A stretch of 64,000 nucleotides of DNA from Hydnum rufescens UP504 (Eukaryota; Basidiomycota; Agaricomycetes; Cantharellales; Hydnaceae), in the NCBI GenBank assembly GCA_014904985.1, contig MU128917.1, forward strand, positions 179,340 to 243,339. Reading direction: 5' to 3'. The notes beneath the pieces were generated by a model. That model saw nothing but the letters and a program-made list of their open reading frames with translations, ran no database searches and was not told the origin of the DNA. This document shows positions 1-11,248 of this stretch, piece after piece (position 1 is the first letter of the stretch; the number at the start of each line of letters is the position of its first letter). A program made the translations under genes and the position numbers.

Positions 1-1440
1 GTTCTTGTGTTTCATTTTACTGAGTTGTTTATTATTTATTGTATTTATGTTAAAAATTCACACCACCCACTTGGTGTGGGGTACCGTCTGTAGAATCCAA
101 GAAAAAAAAACTACTCACCACACCACCCGCTTAGGTGTGGGTACAGTCCATAGAATTAAAATTAAAAAACTAATCTAGTAGCACGCCACACCCGCTTGGG
201 GCAGGTGGTGGTACCAGGGGCGTGGCTTGCACTGTTGGGTCGGGTCATTTGGACGGCGCGGGTTGCTGTTGGGGTGGGTCGTCATCTTCGGGTGCTCCGG
301 CTTGGATCCTACAATAATAAAGCATACGTTAGTAAAAAAAATTCGAAGGCAGCGCAAAGGAGCAGCTTGGCTGCCTCCTTTTGCATTGGAATGTACATAT
401 AGAAATTCAAAAAAAAAAATTAACTAGTAGCACCAACACACCTGCCCAAGCGGTGTGTGGTACCGGGGGGCCGTGGGGCTTGGCACTTCACCGTTTTGAG
501 GCGGCGGGGCCAAAGCGGGTTGGCATTTTGGGTCTTTCATTTGAATCCTAGTTAGTAAAAAAAAAAGATTCGAAGTGATGCAAAAGGAGCAGCTTGCGCT
601 GCTCCCGCTTGGCATCGTTGAAAGATATGCGAAATTTAAAAAAAAAAACCCCTTTGTAGTACACCACACCCACCCTAAGTGGGGTTTATGTGGTACTAAT
701 TTGGGTACCGGGTCACGCAGTTCGTACTTGGTACGGCTGGTCGTCACTTAGGGGTTGGCCGGGTTTCGTCTCGTGGGTTTCGTCCTGGCGGGTGGGTTGC
801 ATTCTCGCAGGTGTCTTCGGCGGGGTGGTGGGTCTTTAATTGGGGGGTTGACGGGGTTTGTAGGCTGAGATTAAAGCTTAGAGATAAATAATGTTAATGA
901 AAGAGAGAAAAAAAAAAAACCAGAAAGCACGGCCAAAGGAGGCAGCGTGCGCGCTCCTATTGCGTGATGCGTATTACCCTTGAAATTACCAGAAAAAAAC
1001 ACACGCGCTTCTGCGGGTGTGTGGTTCGTTCGCGGGATTGGCGTCCGTCCTCGTGTTTTCGTTTGGTGTGTCGTCGTTCGACTTTTGCGGAGCGGGTTAT
1101 CGTTTGCAGAGGGGTTTCGTTTCGGCTGATCTTCGTTTGTGGCAGCCTAGAATATGGATGTAATTAGTTAAGATAAATTAAAAACCTCAGTGCAAAAAAG
1201 AGGCAGGCATTTGCTGGCTCTTGTTTGCGCCGTTGGGGGTACAACTTACCTTGTATAGAACCACCACACCCCGCCGGCAGCGGTGTGTGGTTCGCGGTTT
1301 TTCGCACGGCCAACCCTCGGGGTGGTGCATGGCCACGTCTCGCGTTTTCGTTTCGTGTGGTTTCTGTTTGCGTGTTGCCGCTGGGGCCCTGGCCGATTGG
1401 GCCCTCGTCGTTTGGGGAGGGTTTCATTTGATGGCCTCAA
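1..1440 (-). repeat. Truncated copy of the hairpin-module array (left-arm orientation)
   Basis: The same two hairpin families as in the 9.75-14.36 kb element recur here. Type A hairpins (CCACACCCGC stems) lie near 60-86, 119-150, 183-215, 433-465, 660-697 and 1260-1293. Type B hairpins (GCAAAAGGAGCAGC-like stems) lie near 352-388, 580-613, 933-965 and 1192-1232. Read on the minus strand, splice-like signals surround the B hairpins: acceptor-like TTATTGTAG at about 309-317, and donor GTAAGTTG just after hairpin A near 1246-1253. The first 215 bases hold only closely spaced A hairpins, as at the outer end of the complete element, so this is a left arm whose centre and right arm are missing. It ends near 1440. 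Its hairpins are more diverged than those at 10-14 kb, so it is probably older. Confidence 0.75.
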
Positions 1441-2640
1441 GTTAAAATCTTCAAAACTGATGGAGATATTCCAATTTCAAGATAAAAGGGGAGATTGACA
1501 CATTACATGCTATTCCTCCTTCAAACCTGGACAAGTTCCCTTAAGGAAAAGTGGAATAGGTCGCCCTGAGGGTCTTCTCCATCAAACATAAGAGGGCCGG
1601 AAGTAATTCGCTATTTTGAATGGTGGAGCAAAGGGGGAGTCATGAGGAAGGGGCTGTCTTGTGAAAATGGAGTTCTCGTCCGTTCATTTTTCCCTTGGTA
1701 CCGTTCGATGCGCATTTCCAACAGCCTTCAGGGCGTGGTACTCGCGAACGAATCCGATAAGAATTGGCTTCGAAAATAAAGAAATACTCCTTCAGAGTAT
1801 GAATCATGGAAAGATATTGTTACAGGGACCGCATTTTTGATCCGTTCGTTTCGTGTTTGGTACCGTTAGATAGGTACGATTTATATCTTTCTGGGCGCGG
1901 TCGTTCCGAGTCGATCCGATCAAAACTGACGGAGGAATTCGAAAAATACTCCTTTAGAGTGACATAATCCCTTTTTGAATCATGTGATGGGTCCGCGGGT
2001 CCAGAACGAAGGCTAGGCACAGTCCGCGTCATTACATAATCACAATTCTTTGCCTTAAGGTAAAGGAACGACGTGGAATGGTGGGTTTCGGATGTATAGA
2101 ATTTGGACTGTTTCTCCAATGAATGAAGGGTGTGAAAATTAAGAATCAGATGGACGTTCAGTCCATTTGTTTGGTTGTAAAATTGGCCTCGGATGGTGGT
2201 TTCTATGGTGTAGGGATTTATCCCTCCAACACCGGTTAAACAAAACACTGTCGCACTGCGATATTGTTTGTTTTCTGGCACTCTCAAGCTTTCCCTTTGG
2301 TTTTCATTGGTTGGGTGGATCACTACGGCTTGTCTGTAGTGCCTGCTTGCCAATTCTTCCAAAATCCTCTTGCACCACATTTCTGGTGGAGTTGGGTGCT
2401 GTCGCGTTGTGACAGTGCCATTTCCCAGTATGCTCAAAGCCTTGCTCTTTGTTCTCTGGGTTAAGCAACGTGTTGTCATTACTTGACATTTGTTGTTTTC
2501 CTGGCCATCAAGTTGTCGTTCTCGAGGTTGTTTTAGATTCCTAAAGGGCGAGTGCGTAAAGTACATTGTCTTCTTATTTCATTCTAAACTTCTCATAACT
2601 AATTTGTGTCTAGCTTCTTTCTAGAATGATCAGCAATGCT
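1441..2640. other. Gene-free stretch with two ~160 bp degenerate monomers
   Basis: No convincing gene is seen. Near 1690-1780 and 1855-1960 there are two copies of a degenerate monomer that recurs in the dispersed elements at 8.4, 23.3, 24.0 and 33.5 kb. Its core is a GGTACC-like start, a GATGCG-like block, CTTTCCAGGCGCGG-like and GTTCCGAG-like blocks, and AACTGACGGAG. A 248-codon minus-strand frame (1820-2566) runs through these repeats and resembles no protein known to me. It is probably the 5' flank of the KDZ transposon. Confidence 0.5.
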
Positions 2641-5600
2641 ATGAGAAATGCCAGGAAAAGAAGTGCACGCGGGCCTGGCTCCTCAAATGGGGCTTCTGCG
2701 GTCGGTCGGGTATGGGTTCGGAACGCCATGTCTGCTGCCGATACGGGGTCGGCTGCACACGTCCCCAGTGGGCACTCAACTGGTACTTGATCTCCCTCTT
2801 TCCCAGATCTCCTTGACTCAGAGTCCTGCAGTGTCGGATTTCGTTACTTTGGAGTACCTGGATGTTCAATACAACTCAACGGATGTCTTAATTTCGTCGA
2901 ACATCCAAGTCATTGATGACCAATGTTCACAACATGCTCGTCGGAGGCATGTGCAGGCACACCGCTGGAGTACAAGTGTATTGCCCACTCTTATTCGACC
3001 ATACATGAGATTCCAAAGAGAACGCTCTGGTGCTCACCAAGCTGAAGAGCAAAGTTGGTTCATCTGCAAGTGTGGCAGCCAACACCACTCACTTGAGGTG
3101 GTCTGTGTGCATATGGAATGTGTCAAGGACATTACGCTGGACATTTGCAAATGCAGACCTGCCCCAGTTCAACTTGTGCAACGTGGTTTTTTCCCATGTT
3201 CTCTGGTTCATCCTACCCTAGCAGTCAGCCTCGATATGCTAGAATTCGTTGCCGAGCTCTTCCTCCACATTGCACCCAATGAAAGAGGTTGGGCTGCAAC
3301 ACTAGTCAAGTACCTGAAGGCCCGCGGATACCGCTTCGTGACTGCTGATTTGTTTCACCATCGCTTTGCCAATGCACTTGCTCATTACCAGCAGCTTGTG
3401 AGACTCGTCGATGCAGAGGTTGAAAAATTGGTGGATCGTTCGCGAGCCCTTAGTGGTGAAGATTGTGTGGCACCCCAGTTGGACAAGACTACCCCAGTCA
3501 ATGGGCAAGAGTATTCAAATGCGCAGAACACTGCAACCTTCCCGAGCGATCACAACGTCCCTAGTACCTATCTGCAGACACGGTGTCCCTTATGTTTTGG
3601 TAGTAATAGCTCAGAGAATGGGGATTTGAAGGTTGATGCTATTGTGTGCCTCAATGCAAACTTCCAATTGAAACATCAGCAAGACTTGGACCGACGCGCT
3701 GGTCATCAGGGCGAGACTGGGACCCAGGATCCCTTTGTTGTGTCACCAAGAACAATTGAGCTATCGCAGAGAGATTTGGAACTGTGGGAGGCCAAAATCC
3801 TTGACCTTCGACCCGAGAAGTCCTCAGCCCGAGCTGGGCAGAAGTGAAAAGCCAACGAGACCATGGAAAGTGAGGGGCATGCTGTAGAGGATGAAGACAT
3901 GGTGGAGGACGATCTTAAAATGCTGAATTTGACATATAGTGCATGTGGCGAGTCCTTTATTGCTGCAGATGGAGACCGTGTCAAGGCTTCGACTCAATAT
4001 TTCAGTGATACTGGTGTTCTTGCCATGCTCTGCTGCCACGATATTCCCCTAGTTATTGCTAGCATGTGGACTGCTGGTGAAAAACAGTTCTACGCATGTG
4101 CTCTTCTTGATTTCCTTTTCAAGCATTTGCCTTGTTGCTGGAGAATTGGTGTTTTGTATGATATTGGCTGCCAAATGGACCAGTCATTGAAGAAATGGAA
4201 TTTCATGCCTGACTGGTCTCCACATCTCGAGTGGGGCATCTCAATTTTCCATGCTTATGCCACCAGTGGATGTGCCAACTCTGGTACCATCCAAGAAAGA
4301 GCACAATTTGGGGCCTCTCAGATGGAGAAGGGTGTGAACGTTTTTGGAGTGGACTCTGCCGACTTATTCCATGCCTTAGGGTAACAGGCTATCATCGATG
4401 CCTTTTCATTCTCGATCTACAAGTGGAATGCATTGATGAAGAGAAGTGGGGGGACTTTGGAAAATGGCTGCGGGTCCATGTTGATCGAGCTCAATCTCGG
4501 TTGGATGAGGCTAAAGAGAAGCTTGCCAAAAGTACATTTTCAATCGAGTACCTCCTCCACCAATTCAAAGACCAATGTGCATATCATAGTAAACCTATCA
4601 TGTGGCAGTCAAAAACCCAAGGGGCTCGTGCAATAGAGCACATCCTGTCCTTGCAGTCGACGTTAGAGGCACAACAAGAGAATTTACGGGAACTGATTAG
4701 CGAAGGGAATGATGTGATCCCTGAAGACTCCGCTGGTGAAGCCGTACTTGTCGAGTGGCAGGAAAGAGTTCATTCGACCAAGCTGGCTATTAGTCGACTT
4801 CAGTCCAATATCAAGAAAAGGACGGAAGGGCTGAAATTAGGGGATTGGGTGGCGGCACGGAAGCTAGAGCAACTGAAGAAGGATAGATGGATCACAATGC
4901 AACTGAATCTTCGCATTCTTCATGAGCAGCTTGTGCAGAAGTTACATGCCTGCAAATTCGAACTTGCAACACTGGATCGTGCCCATTCTACACGGATATT
5001 GGACCAGAAGACAAAGGTGCATGTTGAGAAGGCAGTACACCATCGCTCGTCCGGGATTGATGCAACGATGAAAAAATACAATGCAAAGATAAAGGAGATG
5101 GCAGAATATCGTCGGACATCAAGGACAATATCAAAAAGTGCATATATTCCTCCCTTGCTTTTAAAGGAGGGTTTGTACAAGATGGATGTGGATCAGGATA
5201 TATGGGAGGATGCGCGGGCTGACGTTGGAGACTTTCCTGATGGTGTTCTTCCTCAGTGGTTGGTGGATGCTTCGGTCAAAAAGGGTATTTTCATGGCACA
5301 AGAAGTGGTTAATTGTGAGCAAGAGTTGGAGAGGTGCAAGGTGGAGAGCAGTAACCTTCGAACATGGTTCTACATGGAATATCGGGTGGTCAAGAGACTA
5401 GTCAAAGAAGTGGATGATGAAGTATCATTCTTTGCACTTCGCTGACTCCATCAATTGTATGAGTGGCTAGAACTCTGGAGGGTGAACATGATCCATGTTC
5501 CTACTCTGTCTACTGCCCCAAGCTGGGATGAGTTTCTTCCCCCTCCAACACTGGAACATCATGCATCACGCATACGAGTCCATGTGCCTAATGTAGATGG

Positions 5601-5721
5601 TGATGATGATGATGCTGTATCTTCAGATGATGATCAAGATGGAGAAGTAGAGGAAGATATAGAGACTGAGGATCTTGGATTTATCACGTTAATAGACAAT
5701 GTAATAGGAGACTTTCAGTAA
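2641..5721 (+). pseudogene. KDZ-family transposase with CxC2 cysteine-cluster domain, broken
   Basis: Recognisable as a Kyakuja-Dileera-Zisupton transposase. The N-terminal part has the CxC2-like pattern, with a CKCG pair, then DICKCRPAPVQLVQRGFFPC and a leucine-rich continuation (about 2960-3420). The catalytic region carries the family signatures ESFIAADGDRVKAS, DTGVLAMLCCHDIP, AGEKQFYACALLDFLF and VLYDIGCQMDQS (about 3940-4190), then YHPRKSTIWGLSDGEGCERF after a frameshift, and a long helical C-terminus. It ends in an acidic tail (DDDD-AVSSDDDQD) at 5721. Defects: a frame change near 2700-2800, an in-frame TGA at 3845, a frameshift near 4255-4300 and an in-frame TGA at 5443. Both TGAs fall where arginine fits. 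KDZ transposases move class II DNA transposons by cut and paste; this copy cannot make a full protein. Confidence 0.9.
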
Positions 5722-5944
5722 TACTATAGTCTTAACCCATATTCGGTTGATAGACTGAGATTTTGCACAAGTCCCAATAAATGAGGCACTTGACAATGAT
5801 TGATGTCAAAAGATTGTCAAATTGTAGGTTCCTGTTGTCAAGATTCAGTTTTTTGATCATCACTTGACATCAACCATGATTTCAGCCATTTAGGCATACC
5901 TAAGTCATCAACATGTCCCTCCTTTTAAGGCCCCTCTATATGGC
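5722..5944. other. KDZ 3' flank with hAT-like terminus motif
   Basis: Non-coding. The segment TTAAGGCCCCTCTA followed by GGCTGACCAGGCTG (about 5925-5955) resembles both the terminal inverted repeat of the 9753-14356 element (read inwards, GTGACTGACCAGGCTG) and the block at 25855-25883. It may be the end of a related element, but no partner end was found. Confidence 0.35.
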
Positions 5945-6795
5945 TGACCAGGCTGCAAGATAACAGTCGAAAAAAAGAACTGGTTGACTCAAGAGATGGC
6001 ATGGATAGTGGTGACTGCAGACAAAACCGCAGTGTGACACTACCCAATGCGTTGGGAGAGGGTAACGAGATGATGTATGGGTGAGATAAAAAAGAGCTGG
6101 TATGTGCAAGAGATGGCACAGATAGTGGTGACTGCAGACGAAACTGTGGTGTGACACTACCTGATGCTTTGAGAGAGGGTGATGAGATGATGTATGGGCA
6201 AGATAACAGTCGAAAAAAAGAGCTGGTTCACTCAAGAGATGGCACAGATAGTGGCGACTGCAGACAAAACCACAGTGTGACACTACCCAATGTGTTGGGA
6301 GAGGGTGACGAGATGATGTGTGGGTGAGATAAAAAAGAGCTGGTTGGTTCACGCAAGAGGCAGCATGGATAGTGGCGACTGCAGACAGAACTGCAGTGTG
6401 ACACTACCCAATGCTTTGAGAGAGGGTGATGAGATGATGTATGGGTGAGATAACAGTCAAAAAAAAGAGCTGGTTCGCTCAAGAGATGGCATGGATAGTG
6501 GCGACTGCAGACAAAGCCATGGTGTGACACTACCCAATGCGTTGGGAGAGGGTGATGAGATGATGTATGGGTGGGATAAAAAAGAGCTGATTCACACAAG
6601 AGGCGGCATGGATAGTGGCGACTGCAGACAAAACCGTGGTGTGACACTACCCGGTGCCTTGAGAGAGGGTGACAAGGTGACGTGTGAGCAAGATAATGCT
6701 CAGAAAAAAGAACTGGTTTGTTAATAAATAGCATGGACAGTGGCGACTGCAGTTGAAACTGTGGTGTGACACTACCCAGTTGCCTTGAGAGAGTG
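5945..6795. repeat. Tandem satellite, ~120 bp monomer in a ~242 bp two-monomer order
   Basis: The anchor GATAGTGGCGACTGCAGAC recurs at about 5998, 6115, 6240, 6363, 6488, 6606 and 6730 with spacings of 117, 125, 123, 125, 118 and 124 bp. Two monomer types alternate: one has CGTTGGGAGAG followed by GATAAAAAAGAGCTGGT, the other TTTGAGAGAG followed by GATAACAGTCGAAAAAAAG. The array is therefore a higher-order dimer repeated about 3.5 times. Reading frames across it on the minus strand repeat with it and are not credible genes. Confidence 0.9.
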
Positions 6796-7970
6796 ATGTC
6801 ACATCAACATTACTATTTGTGACAAATCTGTATGCTACATTTTTGCGTGGGAATGAGTGGAATGATAGAACCAGGACATCAGGCAGGTGGGGAAGTGGTG
6901 AAGGTGGGAAAAGAAAGGCCATTAAAAGAAAGGGGGTACGGTAAAAAGGGGTGGAAAGAAACTGGCCACGAATTTAAAAAGGGCTGAGCTCAAGGAATAA
7001 AATACTGTTGGGGTAGATGATGTGTGCAGACGCCATCAATCATGCCCTTCACATTTGCATCACCACCCCCATCGGACCAAACCAGAACCATGGGGGCCCG
7101 GGGCTTCTTCTGAAACTTCGGAAACCTCAATTGCATTGCTGCAGAAGCTGAATCAGTTGAGCTAGATTCAGCTCTCAAAGCCACATTGGTGGCAGGCGAT
7201 TCCCCCTCCTTCCATACACGCTTCGCAGTGGAGTCCCCTTCTGCTGACTCGATCGCCTTCCGCTTCGAGTTCGATGTCTCGATCGGGTGAACACGGGGCA
7301 GCTCCTTTCCTGTTGTCCACAAGCTCCATTTGGAGAATGCCGCCAGTATAGAAGAAGGATTGGGAGCTCCGATGACTGTCAAATCAAACTCTGGTTCAGC
7401 CAGTGTGTAGATGGGAGACTGTATTTCTGTTTTTATTCAATGGGCTGGTTTGCTCTGATGGTTGATCACTCTCTAACAAGTTGTGTATGGTATTCAGTGG
7501 AGGATAAGATTGTGGTATGGACTAGCTATAGTCAATGATATATTGAGGGATGCTTGTGGAAGGCTTATATGTGTTGTATTGAACTGTTTACTGCTATTTG
7601 TGTGTACCTATTTGTGTGTACCTATTTGTGTCCTCCTGGTCAAAATGCAGATTCTAAAGAGGGCTCTAGACTAGTTTAAGCTTGATTTAGTATGTCAATG
7701 TGTTTCTCTCTTCTTCTGACTTAACTTTGTTATCACTCACCTTTCCTTGGATGTCCAGCAACTCTAACCTTAGGTCCTGCAACTATCCTTGGTTCAGTAT
7801 TTCGCATAGAGGGCTTCCAGTGACTTAGTCTTAACAACCTTGTATATGACTTAGCTCCAGATGGCTTTCAGATCAGTACTCTCTTCAGATGCAAGCAGAT
7901 TTGTAGACAGTAGTGTATTCCAGTAGTGAGAAGATGGGGGGATACAGGAAAATCTACCAGCTTTTATACC

Positions 7971-8162
7971 TTTCTGAAGGTGGCTGTGTTTAAAGAATAT
8001 GACTCACTCCTAGGTGAGTCATATGTGAGAACAATAGGGTTGTCAAGGAGGGTGAGTCATTCATAAAGGGTTGTCAAGGAAGGTGAGTCATTCATAAACA
8101 GAACAAAAGGGTTGCTAAGAAGGTGTTATCTTTCATAAAGTGGTTGCAAGGAAGGTGAGTCA
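7971..8162 (-). promoter_or_regulatory. TATA box with five TGA(C/G)TCA boxes, copy 1
   Basis: Reading on the minus strand, TATAAAAG lies at 7978-7971. Upstream of it are TGA(C/G)TCA heptamers at 8000-8006, 8015-8021, 8053-8059, 8084-8090 and 8156-8162. The first two form an inverted pair. TGACTCA is the classical Gcn4/AP-1 bZIP site. Regulation by a bZIP factor is inferred, not shown. Confidence 0.6.
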
Positions 8163-8389
8163 TTCATAAACAGAACAAAAGGGTTGCTAAGGAGGTGTTA
8201 TCTTTCTTATCTGTGAGGTTCTAGAAGTTATTTGTGGCAATGGGAGATGAAATCAAAGGATATTTCCGAGTTCTTAGAGATTAATTTGTTTGTAGTCCAG
8301 TGGTTAAGATGTTTTTGTTGCTGGTTGATAATGGGGACAAGTGCATGGGATGGGATTTGATGCAGAAACAACAGTTTGCATCTGTAATA

Positions 8390-8830
8390 GACGTTCTTGG
8401 TATCATTCGATGTGGATTTTTAACAGCCTTCTGGGCATGGTGGTTCCGAGCAGATCCAGTGTAAACTGACAGAGAAATTCGTTTTTAACTGATGGGTGTT
8501 GATTCTGATAGTAATATCATTCTGCAGAGTTCAGTTTTGATCTGTTCTTCGTGCGCTTAGTACCGTTGGATGCGGATTTGTTATATCTTTCCAGGCGCGG
8601 TTGTTCCGAGAGGATTGAATGCGAACTGACAGAGAGATTCGTTTTTTACTGAAAATCCCAGATTTTGACATTAATATTGGTCTGGAGAGTGCATTTTTGG
8701 TCCGTTTGACTTGTGTTTGGTACCATTAGAAAGGTGTGAATCGTAGCTTTCTAAGCGTTATATGGGCGCACCTCTCCGATCAAAACTGACGGAGTTATAG
8801 AACGAATTCAATTTCTGCATGTAGCCATAA
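8390..8830. repeat. Three degenerate ~160 bp tandem monomers, copy 1
   Basis: Monomers start near 8398, 8558 and 8718. Each has a (G/A)GTA(C/T)C(A/G)TT core, a CTTTC(C/T)(A/G)(G/A)GCG block and AACTGAC(A/G)GAG about 75 bp later. The spacing is 160 bp. Confidence 0.7.
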
Positions 8831-9744
8831 TTAATTTCGTAATAGGTCACATGATCATTCCAATGGCTGGGATCAATGGATATTCGCATTTTCTGATACT
8901 GGATGTTTTTATCTTCCACACTGGATCACTTGCCAAAGGTGAAGGCCTTTGATACACCCCAGAGTGCAGCCGTACTATATCTTGACAAAGGCACTCTCGG
9001 TCCTCAGGGTCTCTGGCAATGGCCACCAAGGACTTGGTAGAGTTGCCCCTCCTTGTCATCATCAAAAACCGCTTGATTTGATTGTCCTTGAGGCATTCAA
9101 ACCCCCACAATTGAAGTTGTTTTTCTGAATTAGGCACACATTCAGACACCACGATTGGTATGTCGGGTTTGTCTTTGAGAATGGTTGAATACAGATGTAC
9201 ACCAACAAACGATGTTTTCGCATGTTTGACGGAATCGGAAGACACCTCAAGAACAAGGGCTGATAACTGGATGGGTTTTCGAGAATGAGAATTGAAACCA
9301 AAAGAGAGCGTAGTATAGGACATACTGAAAACTGGCCCCAAATTGATACCAGTTGGACCTCAGCTATTATGCACCATCCTACCAGCATACCTAATCCCTT
9401 CGAAAATAGCTTCTCTTTGTGGTCGATCCAATGGTTGGGTCGAAATCCACTGTCCATAAGGGGGACACCCGTGCAAATGAAGAGATTGGATAACTCGACC
9501 ATCACGAGAAACAAGGAGCAATGCGAAGCAGTGAATTTCGCACTGAGCCTGGGCTCGTGGTAGATTCTCAGACTTTGAGGAGAGTATGGTAGAGTGTAGA
9601 CACCAAGGGCAAAGTCAAGCTGCGAAAGAATTTTGAATCCAAACCAATCCAAAATGGAAACCAGACTGAGCTAGGTTCATGAAGTAATGTACATGCCATA
9701 CATGCTGTGCAGACAATTTTGGAATCCAATACATCCATCCCGCT

Positions 9745-9752
9745 CAAATTCC
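9745..9752. repeat. Left 8-bp target-site duplication of the fold-back element
   Basis: CAAATTCC directly abuts the left terminal inverted repeat. The identical octamer abuts the right end at 14357-14364. Eight-bp duplications are typical of the hAT superfamily. Confidence 0.7.
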
Positions 9753-9860
9753 CAGCCTGGTCAGTCACATGGGGGACCTAATTTAGGTACCATTTTTGGG
9801 GCAGAAAATGGTACCTAATAGGTCCCCCATACAGTATCGGCTGAAATATGGCCATTTCGG
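9753..9860 (+). repeat. Left terminal inverted repeat with subterminal palindrome
   Basis: Matches the reverse complement of about 14260-14356 in blocks: TGGTCAGTCA, TTAGGTACCA, GGGGCAG and TGGTACCTAA, then a GGCCAATT-like block. The TTAGGTACCA and TGGTACCTAA blocks pair with each other, so each terminus can also fold alone into a 37-base hairpin. Confidence 0.75.
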
Positions 9861-10195
9861 CCAATCCATGGCTGTGCTAGATTATATATTTATTATTATT
9901 ATTTGTTCACTATTTATTATTATTATTACTACTATTATTATATACATTATGCTATATACATATTATCCCCCCCGGGGTCTGCCACCACAGGGGGGTATAG
10001 GTTCCTGCAGGTCACGCACCTGCATATACCCACCACACCTGGGTGGGGTTCATATGCCCAGTCGGGGCCGGGTCCATTTGGGCGCTCCCTCGAGGGAGCG
10101 GTTTTCGTTCGTGGGGGCTTGTTCGCGGTTTTCATTTGCGGCGTGTCATTCGGCGAGTTTGTGGTTGGGGGTGTATGCGGGTTCTGGTTCAGGAT

Positions 10196-10310
10196 CTAGA
10201 GAAATTTAAAATGAAACATTAGCGGAACAGTAATGCAGCGCAAAAAGAGCAGCTTACGCTGCTCTTTTTGCACCACAAGAATACAAAATAAAAACAAAAA
10301 CAAAACATAC
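10196..10310 (-). other. Predicted intron L4 with B hairpin
   Basis: On the minus strand: donor GTATGT, B hairpin, CGCTAATG branch-like site, acceptor TTTCTCTAG. Length 115 bp. Confidence 0.6.
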
Positions 10311-10495
10311 CTTGCAGTACCCCACACCCGCTGCAGCAGGTGTGGGGTACTGGGGTCCTGTACTCCGGCTCGTACGGCAGGTTGTATGGGTCCTCCCTGC
10401 ATGGTTTTCGTTTGTGGGGGGTGTTCGTGGGTTTCGTTGCAGCATGTCGTTCCGTGGGTTTGTGGTTGGGCGTTCGCGCGGGTTCTGGCCAGGAT

Positions 10496-10603
10496 CTAGA
10501 GAAATAATAATAGGTTAGTTGAAAATGAATGCAACGCAAAAAGAGCAGCGTACGCTGCTCTTTTTGCGCCACAAGAATAAGAAATAAAGAAAATAAAACT
10601 TAC
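10496..10603 (-). other. Predicted intron L3 with B hairpin
   Basis: On the minus strand: donor GTAAGT, B hairpin, CAACTAACC branch-like site, acceptor TTTCTCTAG. Length 108 bp. Confidence 0.65.
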
Positions 10604-10770
10604 TTTGTAGTACCCCACACCCGCTGCAGCGGGTGTGGGGTACTGGGGCCGTACTCCGGCTCATATGTACGGCGGTTTGGACGGGTCCCCCCAGGTCCCG
10701 TCGTTCGGGCGTCGATAGGCGGGGTTACGGGGGTTTTGCGTCGGTATTCGTTGGCACGAGAAGTGAGGAC

Positions 10771-10882
10771 CTACAATAGAATAAAAGGTTGTAAATTAGT
10801 TAAGAATTAAACGCCATGCAAAAAGAGCAGCTTTCGCTGCTCTTTTTGCGCAGCTGTAGCTACTGGGGGGGTAGGGACTCAC
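10771..10882 (-). other. Predicted intron L2 with B hairpin
   Basis: On the minus strand: donor GTGAGT, B hairpin, AACTAATT branch-like site, acceptor TTCTATTGTAG. Length 112 bp. Confidence 0.65.
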
Positions 10883-11135
10883 CTTATATAGGACCACACA
10901 CCCGCCATGGCGGGTGTGTGGTTCCTGGGGCCCTTATTTAGCGCAGTCGCGTCCTCGTTTGGCATGTTGCCATGTGTCGCGTTGTTTGGCGCGTTGCTGT
11001 GTGTCGTGTCATTTGGTACATTGTCGTGTGTCGCGTCGCTTGGCGCGTTGCCGTTTGTTGGGTTGCCGTGTCGCGTTGCCGTTTGGGCCCTCGTCATTTC
11101 GCGTGTTTTGGTTGTGCCTTGGACCAGGCCTCAAT

Positions 11136-11248
11136 CTAGAAATAATAAATGATAAAAGACGCATTAGTATAAAATTTCAAAGCAGCGCAAAAAGAGCAGC
11201 TTTCGCTGCTCTTTTTGTGCCGTTGTATCCACTAGCAAAAAAACTCAC
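11136..11248 (-). other. Predicted intron L1 with B hairpin
   Basis: On the minus strand: donor GTGAGT, B hairpin, TACTAATG branch-like site, acceptor TTATTTCTAG. Length 113 bp. It is the innermost intron of the left arm. Confidence 0.65.

Larger units (their letters stand above)
7347..8920 (-). mobile_element. Dispersed ~1.6 kb element, copy 1
   Basis: Shares its full length with 22241-24341 (same orientation) and 33268-34843 (reverse). All three copies begin TATAGAAGAAGGATTGGG and end GTTTTTATCTTCCACA, giving short imperfect terminal inverted repeats (TATAGAAG / CTTCCACA). Strand is set so that its TATA promoter reads minus here. Order in promoter direction: ~160 bp degenerate monomers, a spacer, TGA(C/G)TCA boxes, a TATA box, then about 600 bp of transcribed-looking sequence. 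It encodes no transposase. No target duplication could be assigned. It may be a non-autonomous DNA element or a solo LTR. Confidence 0.8.
6990..9660 (-). pseudogene. Unrecognised gene C, split by dispersed element copy 1
   Basis: I do not recognise the family. On the minus strand, 9640 down to 8921 reads as one frame: FALLLVSRDGRVIQSLH, then DRPQREAIFEGIRYAGRMVH, then GINLGPVFSMSYTTLSFGF, then CLCQDIVRLHSGVYQRP. It is interrupted by TGA codons where arginine fits. The frame stops exactly where the 1.6 kb element begins at 8920. Beyond the element, 7346-6990 gives a further coding-looking tail (SNSKRKAIESAEGDSTAKRV, rich in S, T and A) ending at TAA-type stops near 6990. The simplest reading is one host gene interrupted by copy 1. 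The exact join at the insertion site is not resolved, so the two halves could also be unrelated. The 5' end runs towards the fold-back element's target site at 9745. Probably a transposon-borne or TE-island gene. Confidence 0.45.

Noticed and set aside
1820..2566. 248-codon minus-strand ORF
   Set aside because: Its C-terminal part is the translated ~160 bp monomer, which recurs in non-coding places. No known domain.
5936..6734. Minus-strand ORFs with HPLPTHWVVSHCGFVCS-like repeats
   Set aside because: They follow the satellite period exactly and have no unique flanking coding sequence.
7347..8920. Solo LTR interpretation of the dispersed element
   Set aside because: It has TG at one end and a TATA promoter, but ends in TA rather than CA, and no 5-bp duplication was found in any of the three copies. 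Left open rather than asserted.
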